In this document: positions 1 to 7,078 of the stretch, piece by piece
How the letters are laid out: each line of letters starts with the position of its first letter
How positions within the stretch are numbered: position 1 is the stretch's first letter
Source: Pseudomonadota bacterium
Lineage (GTDB): Bacteria; Pseudomonadota; Alphaproteobacteria; Micropepsales; Micropepsaceae
Assembly: GCA_021851325.1 (NCBI GenBank)
Contig: JAJZDZ010000008.1
Span: 62,001-126,000, forward strand
Direction: 5' to 3'
DNA length: 64,000 nucleotides
Translations under genes and position numbers: made by a program
Notes under the pieces: generated by a model
What the model was told of the DNA's origin: nothing
Database searches by the model: none
Seen by the model: only the letters and a program-made list of their open reading frames with translations

Positions 1-2
1 TT

Positions 3-572
3 GCCAACGCTCTCGCATTTTATCTGCTCGCGACATCAGGTGCGATTGCCATTTCTGGTTTCTCGGCGCTGGTAAAGAGCGGAGTAAACGCACTACCGGC
101 AGGCGCGATATTCGTATTTACGAGCGTGCTAGTCGAACTCCTAAACGCCAAGTGGAAAGCCCGTCTTGTCTTTTGGAGGTGGCACCATCCCCTGCCCGGC
201 GCGAGAGCATTCTCCGAGTACGTAGACACGGATGATCGAATTGATACTAGCGAACTTCGCAGAAAAATCGGGGATTTCCCTACAAGCCCGAAAGACCAAA
301 ACTCTCGGTGGTATAAGTTATATCTTGCTTCGGAATCTGATCCGCGCATTCAACAGGTTCATAAGGGATACCTATTCACGAGAGACTATGCTGCGATCAG
401 TGTAATTTTCCTCGCCATCGGTGGCATAGCAATGTGGTGGCTCGTCTCCCATCTAACCGCGGCCGTTTATGACGCCGCGCTGATTGCTCAGTACCTCATA
501 GTTCGTCAATCGGCGAAGCATCATGGTGAGCGTTTTGTTACCTCGGTTCTTGCCCTCACTGCGGCACGGTAA
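3..572 (+). CDS. membrane protein, 5' end outside window
   Basis: The reading frame is open from the first bases of the window, so the gene begins upstream; the GTG at 126 is probably an internal valine. The visible part starts with a hydrophobic stretch (about 35 residues rich in A, L, I, F), then a polar middle of about 75 residues with an RRKIGDFPTSPKDQNSRWYK segment, then a second hydrophobic segment (AAISVIFLAIGGIAMWWLV) and a basic tail. This predicts an inner-membrane protein with a cytoplasmic loop. It ends 3 bases before the metallo-hydrolase gene, so the two are almost certainly co-transcribed. I do not recognise the family. Pairing a small membrane protein with a soluble enzyme in an island suggests a defence or toxin role, but this is inference. 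Confidence 0.7.
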   Translation, partial: ANALAFYLLATSGAIAISGFSALVKSGVNALPAGAIFVFTSVLVELLNAKWKARLVFWRWHHPLPGARAFSEYVDTDDRIDTSELRRKIGDFPTSPKDQNSRWYKLYLASESDPRIQQVHKGYLFTRDYAAISVIFLAIGGIAMWWLVSHLTAAVYDAALIAQYLIVRQSAKHHGERFVTSVLALTAAR

Positions 573-575
573 AGC

Positions 576-1568
576 ATGACAAAATTCCACTTTCTAAACG
601 TATGCGAGGGGGACTGCTCAATCATTGAACATGCGAGTAGCCGGATCACTGTGGTCGACGTCTGCAACGCTTCAGCCGAAGCTGATGCAACGAGTTCACG
701 AACCGCAAAAACCAGCCAAAGCACCGCCAGTGCATTAGGGAATTTCAATCAAAAAAAGTACCCAGAGAACCCGATCAACTACATGCTCGACCGGGGCATT
801 GATTCCATCCATCGTTTTATACTGACGCATCCTGACATGGATCATATGGATGGCATCAGGGCCCTATTCGCAGTGTTTGCGCCCACGAACTTCTGGGACA
901 GCGATAACAACTGTGAGAAAGAGTTCGAGGAGGGAGGGCGCTATAAAGAGGAGGATTGGAAGTTCTACAAGAAATTACGGGACGAAGGATCGGGTAGCGA
1001 TCCCAAACGGCTCTGCTTATTTTCCGGTGGGAAGGGGCATTATTACAATGATCCAAAAAAGGAAGGAAGCGGGCACGATGGTCTGCATATCCTGGCGCCT
1101 ACAAAGCGCCTACTCGCTGACGCGAACGCGTCAGGAGAACATAACGATGCGTCGTATGTCCTTCTCTATCGAAGCAAAGGGGGGCGTATCTTGCTCGCGG
1201 GCGACTCGCATGACAGTAGTTGGGAGCACGTTCTCAAAAAGCATGCCGACGATATTAAGGACGTTGATATTCTCATTGCGCCTCATCATGGAAGGGACTC
1301 GGAGAGAGATTATGCGTTTTTGGATGTCGTAAATCCGACTATTACATTTTTTGGGAACGCGAGGTCTGAACATCTCGCATATGATGCTTGGAACAGTCGC
1401 GACCTCCCATTCATAACCAACAACCAAGCGGGCAGCATGATTGTCGACACGAGCACAAAGCCAATGTCCCTCTACGTTACAAACAGAGTGTTTGCTGAAA
1501 GATTTTATAGCGAGACGTTTTTCTCTGATGAGTTCGGCGGTTACTACATCGGCGACATTGCCCGTTAA
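576..1568 (+). CDS. ComEC-like metallo-beta-lactamase-fold hydrolase
   Basis: Soluble 330-residue protein of the MBL fold. The metal-binding motif HPDMDHMDG (HxDxDH type, about residues 88-96) matches the version seen in the ComEC/Rec2 hydrolase domain. Further conserved points are ILLAGD about residue 210 and the APHHG motif about residue 235, which in this branch supply later metal ligands. There is no signal peptide and there are no membrane helices; the membrane part may be supplied by the preceding gene. The ATG lies 3 bases after that gene's stop, supporting an operon of two. Relatives of this branch cut phosphoester or nucleic-acid substrates; the substrate here is unknown. The position next to a membrane protein in an island hints at defence, which is inference. 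Confidence 0.8.
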   Translation: MTKFHFLNVCEGDCSIIEHASSRITVVDVCNASAEADATSSRTAKTSQSTASALGNFNQKKYPENPINYMLDRGIDSIHRFILTHPDMDHMDGIRALFAVFAPTNFWDSDNNCEKEFEEGGRYKEEDWKFYKKLRDEGSGSDPKRLCLFSGGKGHYYNDPKKEGSGHDGLHILAPTKRLLADANASGEHNDASYVLLYRSKGGRILLAGDSHDSSWEHVLKKHADDIKDVDILIAPHHGRDSERDYAFLDVVNPTITFFGNARSEHLAYDAWNSRDLPFITNNQAGSMIVDTSTKPMSLYVTNRVFAERFYSETFFSDEFGGYYIGDIAR

Positions 1569-1701
1569 GTGGAAAGATTAAGATCTTATAACGAGGAAGA
1601 GTTTGACTCGCGGTCAAAAAGTGCCGCCTAGCGCGATTGTTTGCGACCGTCGATGATGGCTAGCGGTCGGCCGATCATTACAAACCCATAGCATTCCGCC
1701 T

Positions 1702-1926
1702 ATGCACAACAACAAAGCGCTCGGACTTATCCGCCTCACCGACGATGTCCACCGCAAGGAGATTGAGGAGAACCTGCAGGTCTGTCTCGACGACCTCTAC
1801 GGACTGGTTACCGCCGTCGAGAAGAACATCGACCAGTTCGATGGACTCGTGAATCGGATTCTCTATGGCGTGCCGTTTAGTGGCCCGGTTCGTAGCCGGG
1901 GCGCGAGCGACCGCCTGACACTCTAG
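1702..1926 (+). CDS. small repeated protein, 74 aa, copy A
   Basis: Unrecognised 74-residue protein with a close paralogue at 3564-3788; about 40 residues are identical. Shared features are an N-terminal NxKALGxIRxTD segment, a charged helical middle with CxDDLY and KNxDQxDGL, and a YGVPF motif followed by an R-rich tail ending DRLxx. The profile is mostly helical, acidic, without signal peptide or membrane segment. Conservation of the frame, length and C-terminal motif in two diverged copies shows it is a real gene. It sits inside the duplicated module, and no co-transcribed gene follows. It could be a regulator, an antitoxin-like protein or a factor for module movement; none of these is shown by the sequence. 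Confidence 0.75.
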   Translation: MHNNKALGLIRLTDDVHRKEIEENLQVCLDDLYGLVTAVEKNIDQFDGLVNRILYGVPFSGPVRSRGASDRLTL

Positions 1927-1964
1927 TGCGCGCTTAGCGCACCGACCCGACTCGCCGTCGGGTC
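1927..1964 (+). terminator. double hairpin after 74-aa gene, copy A
   Basis: Two inverted repeats directly follow the stop: TGCGC/GCGCA (1927-1941) and GACCCGAC/GTCGGGTC with a 5-base loop (1944-1964). No T-run follows, so this may be a transcript-stabilising or attenuating structure instead of a classic terminator. The second hairpin is kept in copy B at 3803-3823 with a changed loop (TCGCC versus TCTTC), which supports selection on the stem. Confidence 0.6.
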
Positions 1965-1995
1965 ACGCACCAGGTTTAGACTCGTATTACGACAC

Positions 1996-2041
1996 AAAAC
2001 TTGCCGTGTGACCCTTCTCGGGATGGTATTCGAGCTTTTGC
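1996..2041 (+). other. conserved untranslated block, copy A
   Basis: 46 bases matching 3885-3930 at 41 positions without gaps. The block starts AAAACTTG, contains CGTGTGACC and TCGGGATGGTA and ends CTTTTGC. It has no shared reading frame with a start, so it is more likely a functional RNA or DNA-binding/recombination sequence than coding. Confidence 0.6.
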
Positions 2042-2159
2042 GCGCGAAGCACTCGCCATTCTCATGACGGATGCCGATACAGAGCGGCGCGAGCCGCTCA
2101 AACGCCCCGCGAACGACAACGGCGATGCCGTAATGGTTGCCTGAAGTCCCCGAAGTCCC

Positions 2160-2615
2160 TCAAGTCCTAGGGCGGCTTACTATCGAGCAAGCGCACTCGT
2201 TTCGTATCGCATCGATGAACTCTGACGCAAGTAACTGGTGCCACGGGAGGAATAGCGGCTCAGGGAGGTTATCAAAACTCACCCAGCGAAGCTCGACGAA
2301 TTTATCCGGCTCTCGGATCTGCGGACTGCCGCCAGCGAAATCGCTCAACATCCATATGGTAATGTAGTGCTTGCCTTCAGTGGGAAAGCGATCATTGGTG
2401 AGCGCGCCAAAGCGTATATTTTTAATTGCGACGCCGGTCTCTTCCTCAACCTCACGCCGCGCGGTGTCCTGCAATGATTCACCAAACTCAAGATGGCCGC
2501 CGGGGACCGACCAGGTGCCGTCCCCATGTGCGTTCTTGCGCTGGCCGAAAAGAAACATGCCGTCTTTGAAGACGAATACGCCGACGCCTACACGCACGAG
2601 GGGATGATCTGCCAT
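2160..2615 (-). CDS. Nudix hydrolase (MutT/NUDT15-like)
   Basis: 151-residue Nudix protein. The Nudix box is complete at about residues 39-61: GGHLEFGESL, then REVEEETG, giving the metal-binding glutamates. The N-terminus VRVGVGVFVFKDG and the motif GTWSVPGGH are typical of nucleoside-diphosphate-X hydrolases such as NUDT15/MutT. It likely hydrolyses a nucleoside triphosphate or nucleotide sugar; substrate unknown. The last codons run into the right edge of repeat module A, and the TGA stop is supplied by that edge, so the C-terminal tail has probably been changed by joining to the module. It lies 48 bases downstream of the 243-residue gene on the same strand and may share its transcript. Confidence 0.9.
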   Translation of the reverse strand: MADHPLVRVGVGVFVFKDGMFLFGQRKNAHGDGTWSVPGGHLEFGESLQDTARREVEEETGVAIKNIRFGALTNDRFPTEGKHYITIWMLSDFAGGSPQIREPDKFVELRWVSFDNLPEPLFLPWHQLLASEFIDAIRNECACSIVSRPRT

Positions 2616-2663
2616 GATTGAGAATTATATCTCAAGCGTGAGGGCTCAACCTCATGTACCCTG

Positions 2664-3395
2664 CTAGTTTCCTCCGCTTGATACGGTGGCCAGATACGCA
2701 TCTACGATATCCCAGGTAGACATAAAGAGCTTGGCCCTCTCGTCGGATGTCATGCTCGAAACGTCACCGTGCCGGAGAGGATCCGCGGCGTCTTTAATTT
2801 TGATGACTTCTGTCTTCTGAACGCCAGCCACGTCACGAAACTTCATCCACTGTTCGTTGTCGCCTTTCTCCAACAATCCATAGCGGCTTGCACAATGCTT
2901 GCGCAATGACTCGATCGCCCGATAGCAATAGAATGCTGTGTCATCCGCATGCTTCATCGCCGACGCTAGATCGTTAAAGCAGCGCGTGAGATAGACACCA
3001 TCTGGCCCGATGGCCTTATCTGCCAAAGCATTTAAGGCGAGGTTGGGGTCCACGGAGGCACACCGCTTCTCCAAGCAAGGGATCCCTATGCCGAACACGT
3101 AATCTACGTTCCGCGCGGGGTTCAACACCCGATCGATCTCGATTTCGTATGCATAGCCCTTCAGATAGGCAAGCATGGCGATGTGATTTGTAACTACCGT
3201 CTTGACCATATTTTTAAGGTCGAATATGTCCCAGACGTGATCCGTCTCCACCCAGACCGCCATCTGGTTGCAGATTATGCTTACGTGCACCTTACAAGGA
3301 ATTCCTGTGCCTAAGTGGGAGACGCCGATCGTAAAATCGAGAGATAAGCAGGCGCGTTCGGGTCTAACCACACCACTGAAAAGATACTTTTCCAT
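2664..3395 (-). CDS. unknown protein, 243 aa
   Basis: I do not recognise this family. It is a soluble protein with no signal peptide. The N-terminal half alternates hydrophobic and polar residues like a beta-rich domain (FSGVVRPERACLSLDFTIGV; CKVHVSIICNQMAVWVETD). The C-terminal half is helical, with a RAIESLRKHC segment and a final helix WDIVDAYLATV. A similar layout occurs in proteins of accessory islands annotated only as hypothetical. It starts at the ATG at 3393-3395, about 80 bases from the left edge of module B, and is followed by the Nudix gene on the same strand. Low overall GC relative to the right part of the window agrees with island DNA. Confidence 0.65.
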   Translation of the reverse strand: MEKYLFSGVVRPERACLSLDFTIGVSHLGTGIPCKVHVSIICNQMAVWVETDHVWDIFDLKNMVKTVVTNHIAMLAYLKGYAYEIEIDRVLNPARNVDYVFGIGIPCLEKRCASVDPNLALNALADKAIGPDGVYLTRCFNDLASAMKHADDTAFYCYRAIESLRKHCASRYGLLEKGDNEQWMKFRDVAGVQKTEVIKIKDAADPLRHGDVSSMTSDERAKLFMSTWDIVDAYLATVSSGGN

Positions 3396-3563
3396 GCTGA
3401 TGTTCTAGGACTTGTGTTCGGCTTAGTGTGCCATGTCCAATGCTTTTGTCTAGGCGTCAAAATCGGACGTAGGGACAGAAAGTGCCGCCTAGCGCGATCG
3501 GTTCGCTCGCTCGATGATGGAGGCGGATTGGCCGATCCTTACAAGCGATAACCCCTATCCGTT

Positions 3564-3788
3564 ATGAACAACGACAAAGCCCTCGGCATCATCCGCTACA
3601 CGGATGCGGAGCACCGCGAGGAGATCGAGAAGAATTTCGACCGCTGCTTCGATGATCTGTATGCAATCATCGACGGCGTGCGGAAGAACGTCGATCAGCT
3701 CGACGGACTCCTGAGCCGAGTGTTCTATGGCGTCCCCTTCGGCGACCGCCTGCACGGTCGCGGTACCGGTGACCGCCTGAGCATCTAG
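3564..3788 (+). CDS. small repeated protein, 74 aa, copy B
   Basis: Paralogue of the protein at 1702-1926, with the same length and about 40 of 74 residues identical. The start ATG, the KALGxIRxTD segment, CFDDLY, KNVDQLDGL and YGVPF are shared. Substitutions fall mainly between similar residues (L/I, L/F, V/I, E/D), as expected for selection on a helical fold. No signal peptide or membrane segment. Role unknown; see copy A. Confidence 0.75.
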   Translation: MNNDKALGIIRYTDAEHREEIEKNFDRCFDDLYAIIDGVRKNVDQLDGLLSRVFYGVPFGDRLHGRGTGDRLSI

Positions 3789-3802
3789 CGCGCACGCGCG
3801 CG

Positions 3803-3823
3803 GACCCGACTCTTCGTCGGGTC
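3803..3823 (+). terminator. hairpin after 74-aa gene, copy B
   Basis: Perfect 8-bp stem GACCCGAC/GTCGGGTC with a 5-base loop, 15 bases after the stop. Same stem as at 1944-1964 but a different loop. No T-run follows, so efficiency as a terminator is uncertain. Confidence 0.55.
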
Positions 3824-4089
3824 ACAAACCAGGTTAGCCCCACAGTTCAGGACGTGAAGAATTTCAGGACTTGACGAGCCTATAAAAACTTGGCGTGTGA
3901 CCTTTGTCGGGATGGTAGTCGAACTTTTGCACTATGTGCGTTCGAGCTCATGTACGCAGCAGCAAAGGAAGTCGGTGCGAATGACAACATAACCGATGCA
4001 GCCAAATATACTGCCGCATGAAGTCCCCGAAGTCCCTCTAGTCCACAGACTACAATAGACACCTCTTGAGGCGGTGTCATGGCCGGATT

Positions 4090-5526
4090 TCAACTAACCA
4101 GCATCAAAAAGCGTTCCCGCAACGCTGACCAAGCTGAGAATGTTGGCTCACTTCTCCGCACGTTCACCAATGTCGCGAGGTCATCATCGTCAAGTGCGAT
4201 TACGTATCCTCTTCCATCGCTAGCAGTATCCCTACATCGCTGCAAAAACTTCTCTTTGTCAACGAATGAGCGACAAACGAGAATCCCAACTTGTCCCCGA
4301 CTCCGTGAAAAGCGACCTGAAATCTGATCCAGTTCCGGATTTCCTACTTCTCTCCCATAATTCTTACATTCAACAAATATGAGTGGTGCAGTGTAATGAG
4401 TGGCGAGCCATTGAAAGAACCCCTCTGTGGCCATGTTGGTGTAGGTGATGTCGATGCGTTTACGACCGTCATGTATCTCGTGTTGCACGTTAGGAAATAC
4501 CAATACGGGATAGAAAAGCGCTGATAACAACGCCTCAACGGCCCTTTCATATTGAGACGCTTCGTTCGGTCCATGAACAACGGCCTTGACTGTGTTCAGA
4601 AGATCATCCCAGTCAGGACGTGCATCTGCGCCTTCAACTTCTGCTATTTCTTCATGTTGAAGTGCCAGGTGGGGTTTGTCCCTTTTTGCTTTCCGATATT
4701 TTTCAAGCACTTCGGGGTACTTTAGGGTTTCGCGAACAATTGTTGTTTTCCCCGCTCCATATTTTTCTATAAGCTTCTTCTTGGTAACTCGTCGATTCTT
4801 GTTCTTTAGCAGCTCGACAAGGCCTGAATTCGCATCGAGCTCTACTTGGCGTAGATGTTCGAGAAGGTAATGCCGATAATACTCTTCCGTGTCGTACTCG
4901 AGGTGGTGGCGGACGATTGCTTTGGGAACCAATAGAAGCTTCCCAGAGGTGGTCATGGGAAGGTGAGTAAATCCTGTTGACCACGACCGGGAACCGCTAT
5001 CCCATAGAGGACCGGACGCGACCCCTTCCTGAAGAGGCAGTCCGTATTGAGTCGCCATTTCCTGTGTGTATCGAATTAGCGGACCACGAATAATATTGGT
5101 TGCTATGTCCGAGACTATGTCGACGCTTATTCCTTCGACCATTAGAACCGTATCTTCCAGATCCTTAAGAAGACCGCTTCTTGCTGCAACGCTACGGCTC
5201 AATGCCCCCCACACGTCGTGAGCAGAACTGCTACCCAATGCACGCCCCCGAGATCGTCCCTGCGACAAGCCAAGATGTGTTTCATTTGGCTCCCGCAATG
5301 CACGAAGTAATGCTTCAGCCGATGATTGATTGCCGGCCTTGATATGCGACAGGATGGTTTCAAAGAAGTTTTGTACAAGATGAACGCATTCATTCCCCCA
5401 ATCCGAAGACAAGAGCAGGAGCGCTCGCGGACTGATGAATAGCGGCGTGTCGTTTGTCACGTCGACATCTACAAAATCGAGTGTCGGCTGGGATCGATCT
5501 AACTTGAAGTATTTCGATACTCTCAT
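4090..5526 (-). CDS. PD-(D/E)XK nuclease-like protein, 478 aa
   Basis: Large soluble protein whose last third looks like a restriction-endonuclease fold: KRIDITY (about residue 366) followed some 27 residues later by IFVECKNYG, giving the D ... ExK active-site pattern, then a helix with Q (LDQISGRF) and a strand GQVGILVCRSF. The first 250 residues are mainly helical with no motif I know; the middle has a charged stretch of K and E. The fusion of an unknown sensor-like half with a nuclease half, as a single gene in an island, resembles standalone defence proteins. That role is inference. It begins at the ATG at 5524-5526, and its 3' end is 46 bases from the right edge of module B. Confidence 0.75.
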   Translation of the reverse strand: MRVSKYFKLDRSQPTLDFVDVDVTNDTPLFISPRALLLLSSDWGNECVHLVQNFFETILSHIKAGNQSSAEALLRALREPNETHLGLSQGRSRGRALGSSSAHDVWGALSRSVAARSGLLKDLEDTVLMVEGISVDIVSDIATNIIRGPLIRYTQEMATQYGLPLQEGVASGPLWDSGSRSWSTGFTHLPMTTSGKLLLVPKAIVRHHLEYDTEEYYRHYLLEHLRQVELDANSGLVELLKNKNRRVTKKKLIEKYGAGKTTIVRETLKYPEVLEKYRKAKRDKPHLALQHEEIAEVEGADARPDWDDLLNTVKAVVHGPNEASQYERAVEALLSALFYPVLVFPNVQHEIHDGRKRIDITYTNMATEGFFQWLATHYTAPLIFVECKNYGREVGNPELDQISGRFSRSRGQVGILVCRSFVDKEKFLQRCRDTASDGRGYVIALDDDDLATLVNVRRSEPTFSAWSALRERFLMLVS

Positions 5527-5633
5527 AAGAAAGACTCTTTAGATCAACATTAAATTAGCACTTTGCGAGCATCTGGCTACCTCCTACGTAGTTAAGAATG
5601 CTCGGTTGAAGTGGAATCTTGACTCCCAGTCAA

Positions 5634-5649
5634 AAAGTGCCGCCTAGCG
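5634..5649 (+). repeat. third copy of module left edge
   Basis: The left-edge sequence AAAGTGCCGCCTAGCG occurs again 30 bases before the VirD4-like ATPase gene. The bases just upstream (TTGACTC, then GTCAA) also match those upstream of copy A, but the sequence after it differs and there is no 74-residue gene. It therefore looks like the point where a module, or a recombination event at the edge, joined unrelated DNA. Confidence 0.7.
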
Positions 5650-5679
5650 TGGCGAGGGTCCGCAGGTGACACTTGGCAC

Positions 5680-6855
5680 ATGCGCGACGAACATGCCGCA
5701 TCGCTTTTTGCCCGCACCAATTTCCATGCCACCAATTGCCTCTTTGGCATTCGCCAGGCGGACCGCCTCTCGCATCTCTATATCATTGGCAAGACAGGGG
5801 TGGGCAAGTCCACGCTTATGGAAGTCCTGGCGCGCCAAGACCTGGAAACTGGTCGGGGGTTTGCGGTCATCGATCCTCATGGTGATCTTGTAGAAAGGAT
5901 CGCTGAAGAGTGGGGCGCCGGAGATCCCGAACGCGTCGTATACCTGAATGCCCCGGATCACACCTGTCCGTTTGGGTACAATCCCCTTCGCAACGTGCGC
6001 GACGACAAAATTCCACTTGCCGTCTCCGGCTTCCTCGAGACCCTAAAGAAGCTCTGGCCTGATGCTTGGGGCGTCCGTATGGAGCATGTTCTTCGGAATA
6101 CGCTCTATGCGCTCCTAGAGCAGGACGATGCACGGCTCCCCGATATCCTTCACCTTTATGCTGACGAGACGTATCGGAAAGCAATCACCGCGCACATCCG
6201 AAACGATACGGTCCGTCGCTTTTGGCGCTACGAATTCGAACACTACCACTTTCGTCAGAAAGCGGATGCCGTTGCGCCGATCCAGAACAAGCTTGGAGCA
6301 CTTCTCGCCGACCCGAGACTCTATCGCATCCTGGTCGAGCCAGAACGAGATATTCACATCCGCTCATTGATGGATGACGGGAAGGTATTGCTGGTCAACC
6401 TGTCCAAGGGACAGCTTGGGGAAGACAGCGCCCTTATTCTCGGAAGTCTGCTTGTCTCGACCATCGGCCTTGCGGCCTTTAGCCGGGCCGACAGGCTACC
6501 TGAACAGCGCCGGCCATTCTTTCTCTATGTCGATGAATTTCAGAACTTCACAACCCTCATGTTCGCCAACATGATGAGCGAGCTCAGAAAGTATGGCGTT
6601 GGCCTGACCATCGCGAATCAATATTTCCATCAGCTTGAGCCGGATATCCGCCATGCCGTCCTCGGCAACGCCGGTACATTGGTCTCCTTCCGGGTGGGGC
6701 CGGAGGACGCGTCCATCCTGGCCAAAGAGTTTCAGCCAAAATTCGACACCGCGGATCTGCTTAACCTTCCCAACCACAGCATCTACTTGAAGCTCATGAT
6801 TGATGGCATGCCGAGCCTGCCATTCAGTGCAGACGTAGAAATTGCTCTATTATAA
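5680..6855 (+). CDS. VirD4/TraD-like DNA-pumping ATPase
   Basis: 391-residue ATPase of the VirD4/TraG/HerA-FtsK class. Walker A is GKTGVGKST (about residues 36-44), followed by FAVIDPHGDL; Walker B is LYVDEFQNF (about residues 281-289). The C-terminal third has GNAGTLVSFRVG and KEFQPKF, found in TraM-recognition type coupling proteins. There are no N-terminal membrane helices, unlike full VirD4, so it resembles the short soluble forms common in alphaproteobacterial islands. No other conjugation gene is visible nearby. The frame is open back through the repeat edge at 5634, so an upstream part may have been lost. A second copy of its last 43 codons lies at 12389-12517, proving rearrangement. 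Confidence 0.8.
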   Translation: MRDEHAASLFARTNFHATNCLFGIRQADRLSHLYIIGKTGVGKSTLMEVLARQDLETGRGFAVIDPHGDLVERIAEEWGAGDPERVVYLNAPDHTCPFGYNPLRNVRDDKIPLAVSGFLETLKKLWPDAWGVRMEHVLRNTLYALLEQDDARLPDILHLYADETYRKAITAHIRNDTVRRFWRYEFEHYHFRQKADAVAPIQNKLGALLADPRLYRILVEPERDIHIRSLMDDGKVLLVNLSKGQLGEDSALILGSLLVSTIGLAAFSRADRLPEQRRPFFLYVDEFQNFTTLMFANMMSELRKYGVGLTIANQYFHQLEPDIRHAVLGNAGTLVSFRVGPEDASILAKEFQPKFDTADLLNLPNHSIYLKLMIDGMPSLPFSADVEIALL

Positions 6856-6983
6856 GAACGCTCATGACTGCCAAGGTACCCGTCAAACATTTGGCGATGG
6901 AGTGCAATATCCCCGTTGGCGTTTGATGCATTCAGGCGTGGGAACGCTACAGAGCCTCTGAGACCCGCGACGGATTTAAGTAC

Positions 6984-7048
6984 AATTAACTTCAAGACTT
7001 TTAGCGCGCTTTGTGCCAAAGTTCGCAGATCATCTCGATGAAATGCAC
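6984..7048 (+). repeat. 65-bp island repeat, copy 1
   Basis: Ungapped match to 8941-9005 at about 48 of 65 positions. The best conserved part is the last 31 bases (7018-7048), starting AAAGTTCG and containing CATCTCGATGA and TGCAC. Its end supplies a possible -35 box (TGCACA) for the gene at 7079. Confidence 0.7.
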
Positions 7049-7072
7049 ATATAGTTTCGCTTGAGGTATAAT
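7044..7072 (+). promoter_or_regulatory. probable sigma-70 promoter
   Basis: TATAAT at 7067-7072 is a perfect -10 box. TGCACA at 7044-7049, 17 bases upstream, matches four of six positions of TTGACA and is the tail of the island repeat. Transcription would start at about 7079, the ATG of the next gene, so the message may be leaderless. Confidence 0.5.
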
Positions 7073-7078
7073 TCGGAA

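Larger units (their letters stand above)
1618..2168 (+). repeat. duplicated ~560-bp module, copy A
   Basis: First copy of a module also found at 3479-4043. Left edge is AAAGTGCCGCCTAGCG; the following 60 bases up to the start of the 74-residue gene are also closely alike in both copies. After the gene come two hairpins, a 46-base block (1996-2041) that matches copy B at 41 of 46 positions, a variable stretch, and a right edge with three AAGTCC-type hexamers spaced 9 bases apart (2143-2167). The two proteins agree at only about 40 of 74 residues, so parts of the untranslated sequence are better conserved than the protein. In both copies the cargo on the right lies on the minus strand with its 3' end next to the right edge. 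Confidence 0.85.
3479..4043 (+). repeat. duplicated ~560-bp module, copy B
   Basis: Second copy of the module at 1618-2168. Same order: left edge AAAGTGCCGCCTAGCG, a conserved leader with CGATGATGG and GGCCGATC, the 74-residue gene, hairpins, the 46-base block at 3885-3930, a variable stretch, and the right edge with AAGTCC hexamers at 9-base spacing (4019-4043; the third reads TAGTCC). The cargo beyond the right edge is the 478-residue nuclease-like gene on the minus strand, in the same relative orientation as the Nudix cargo behind copy A. Confidence 0.85.
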
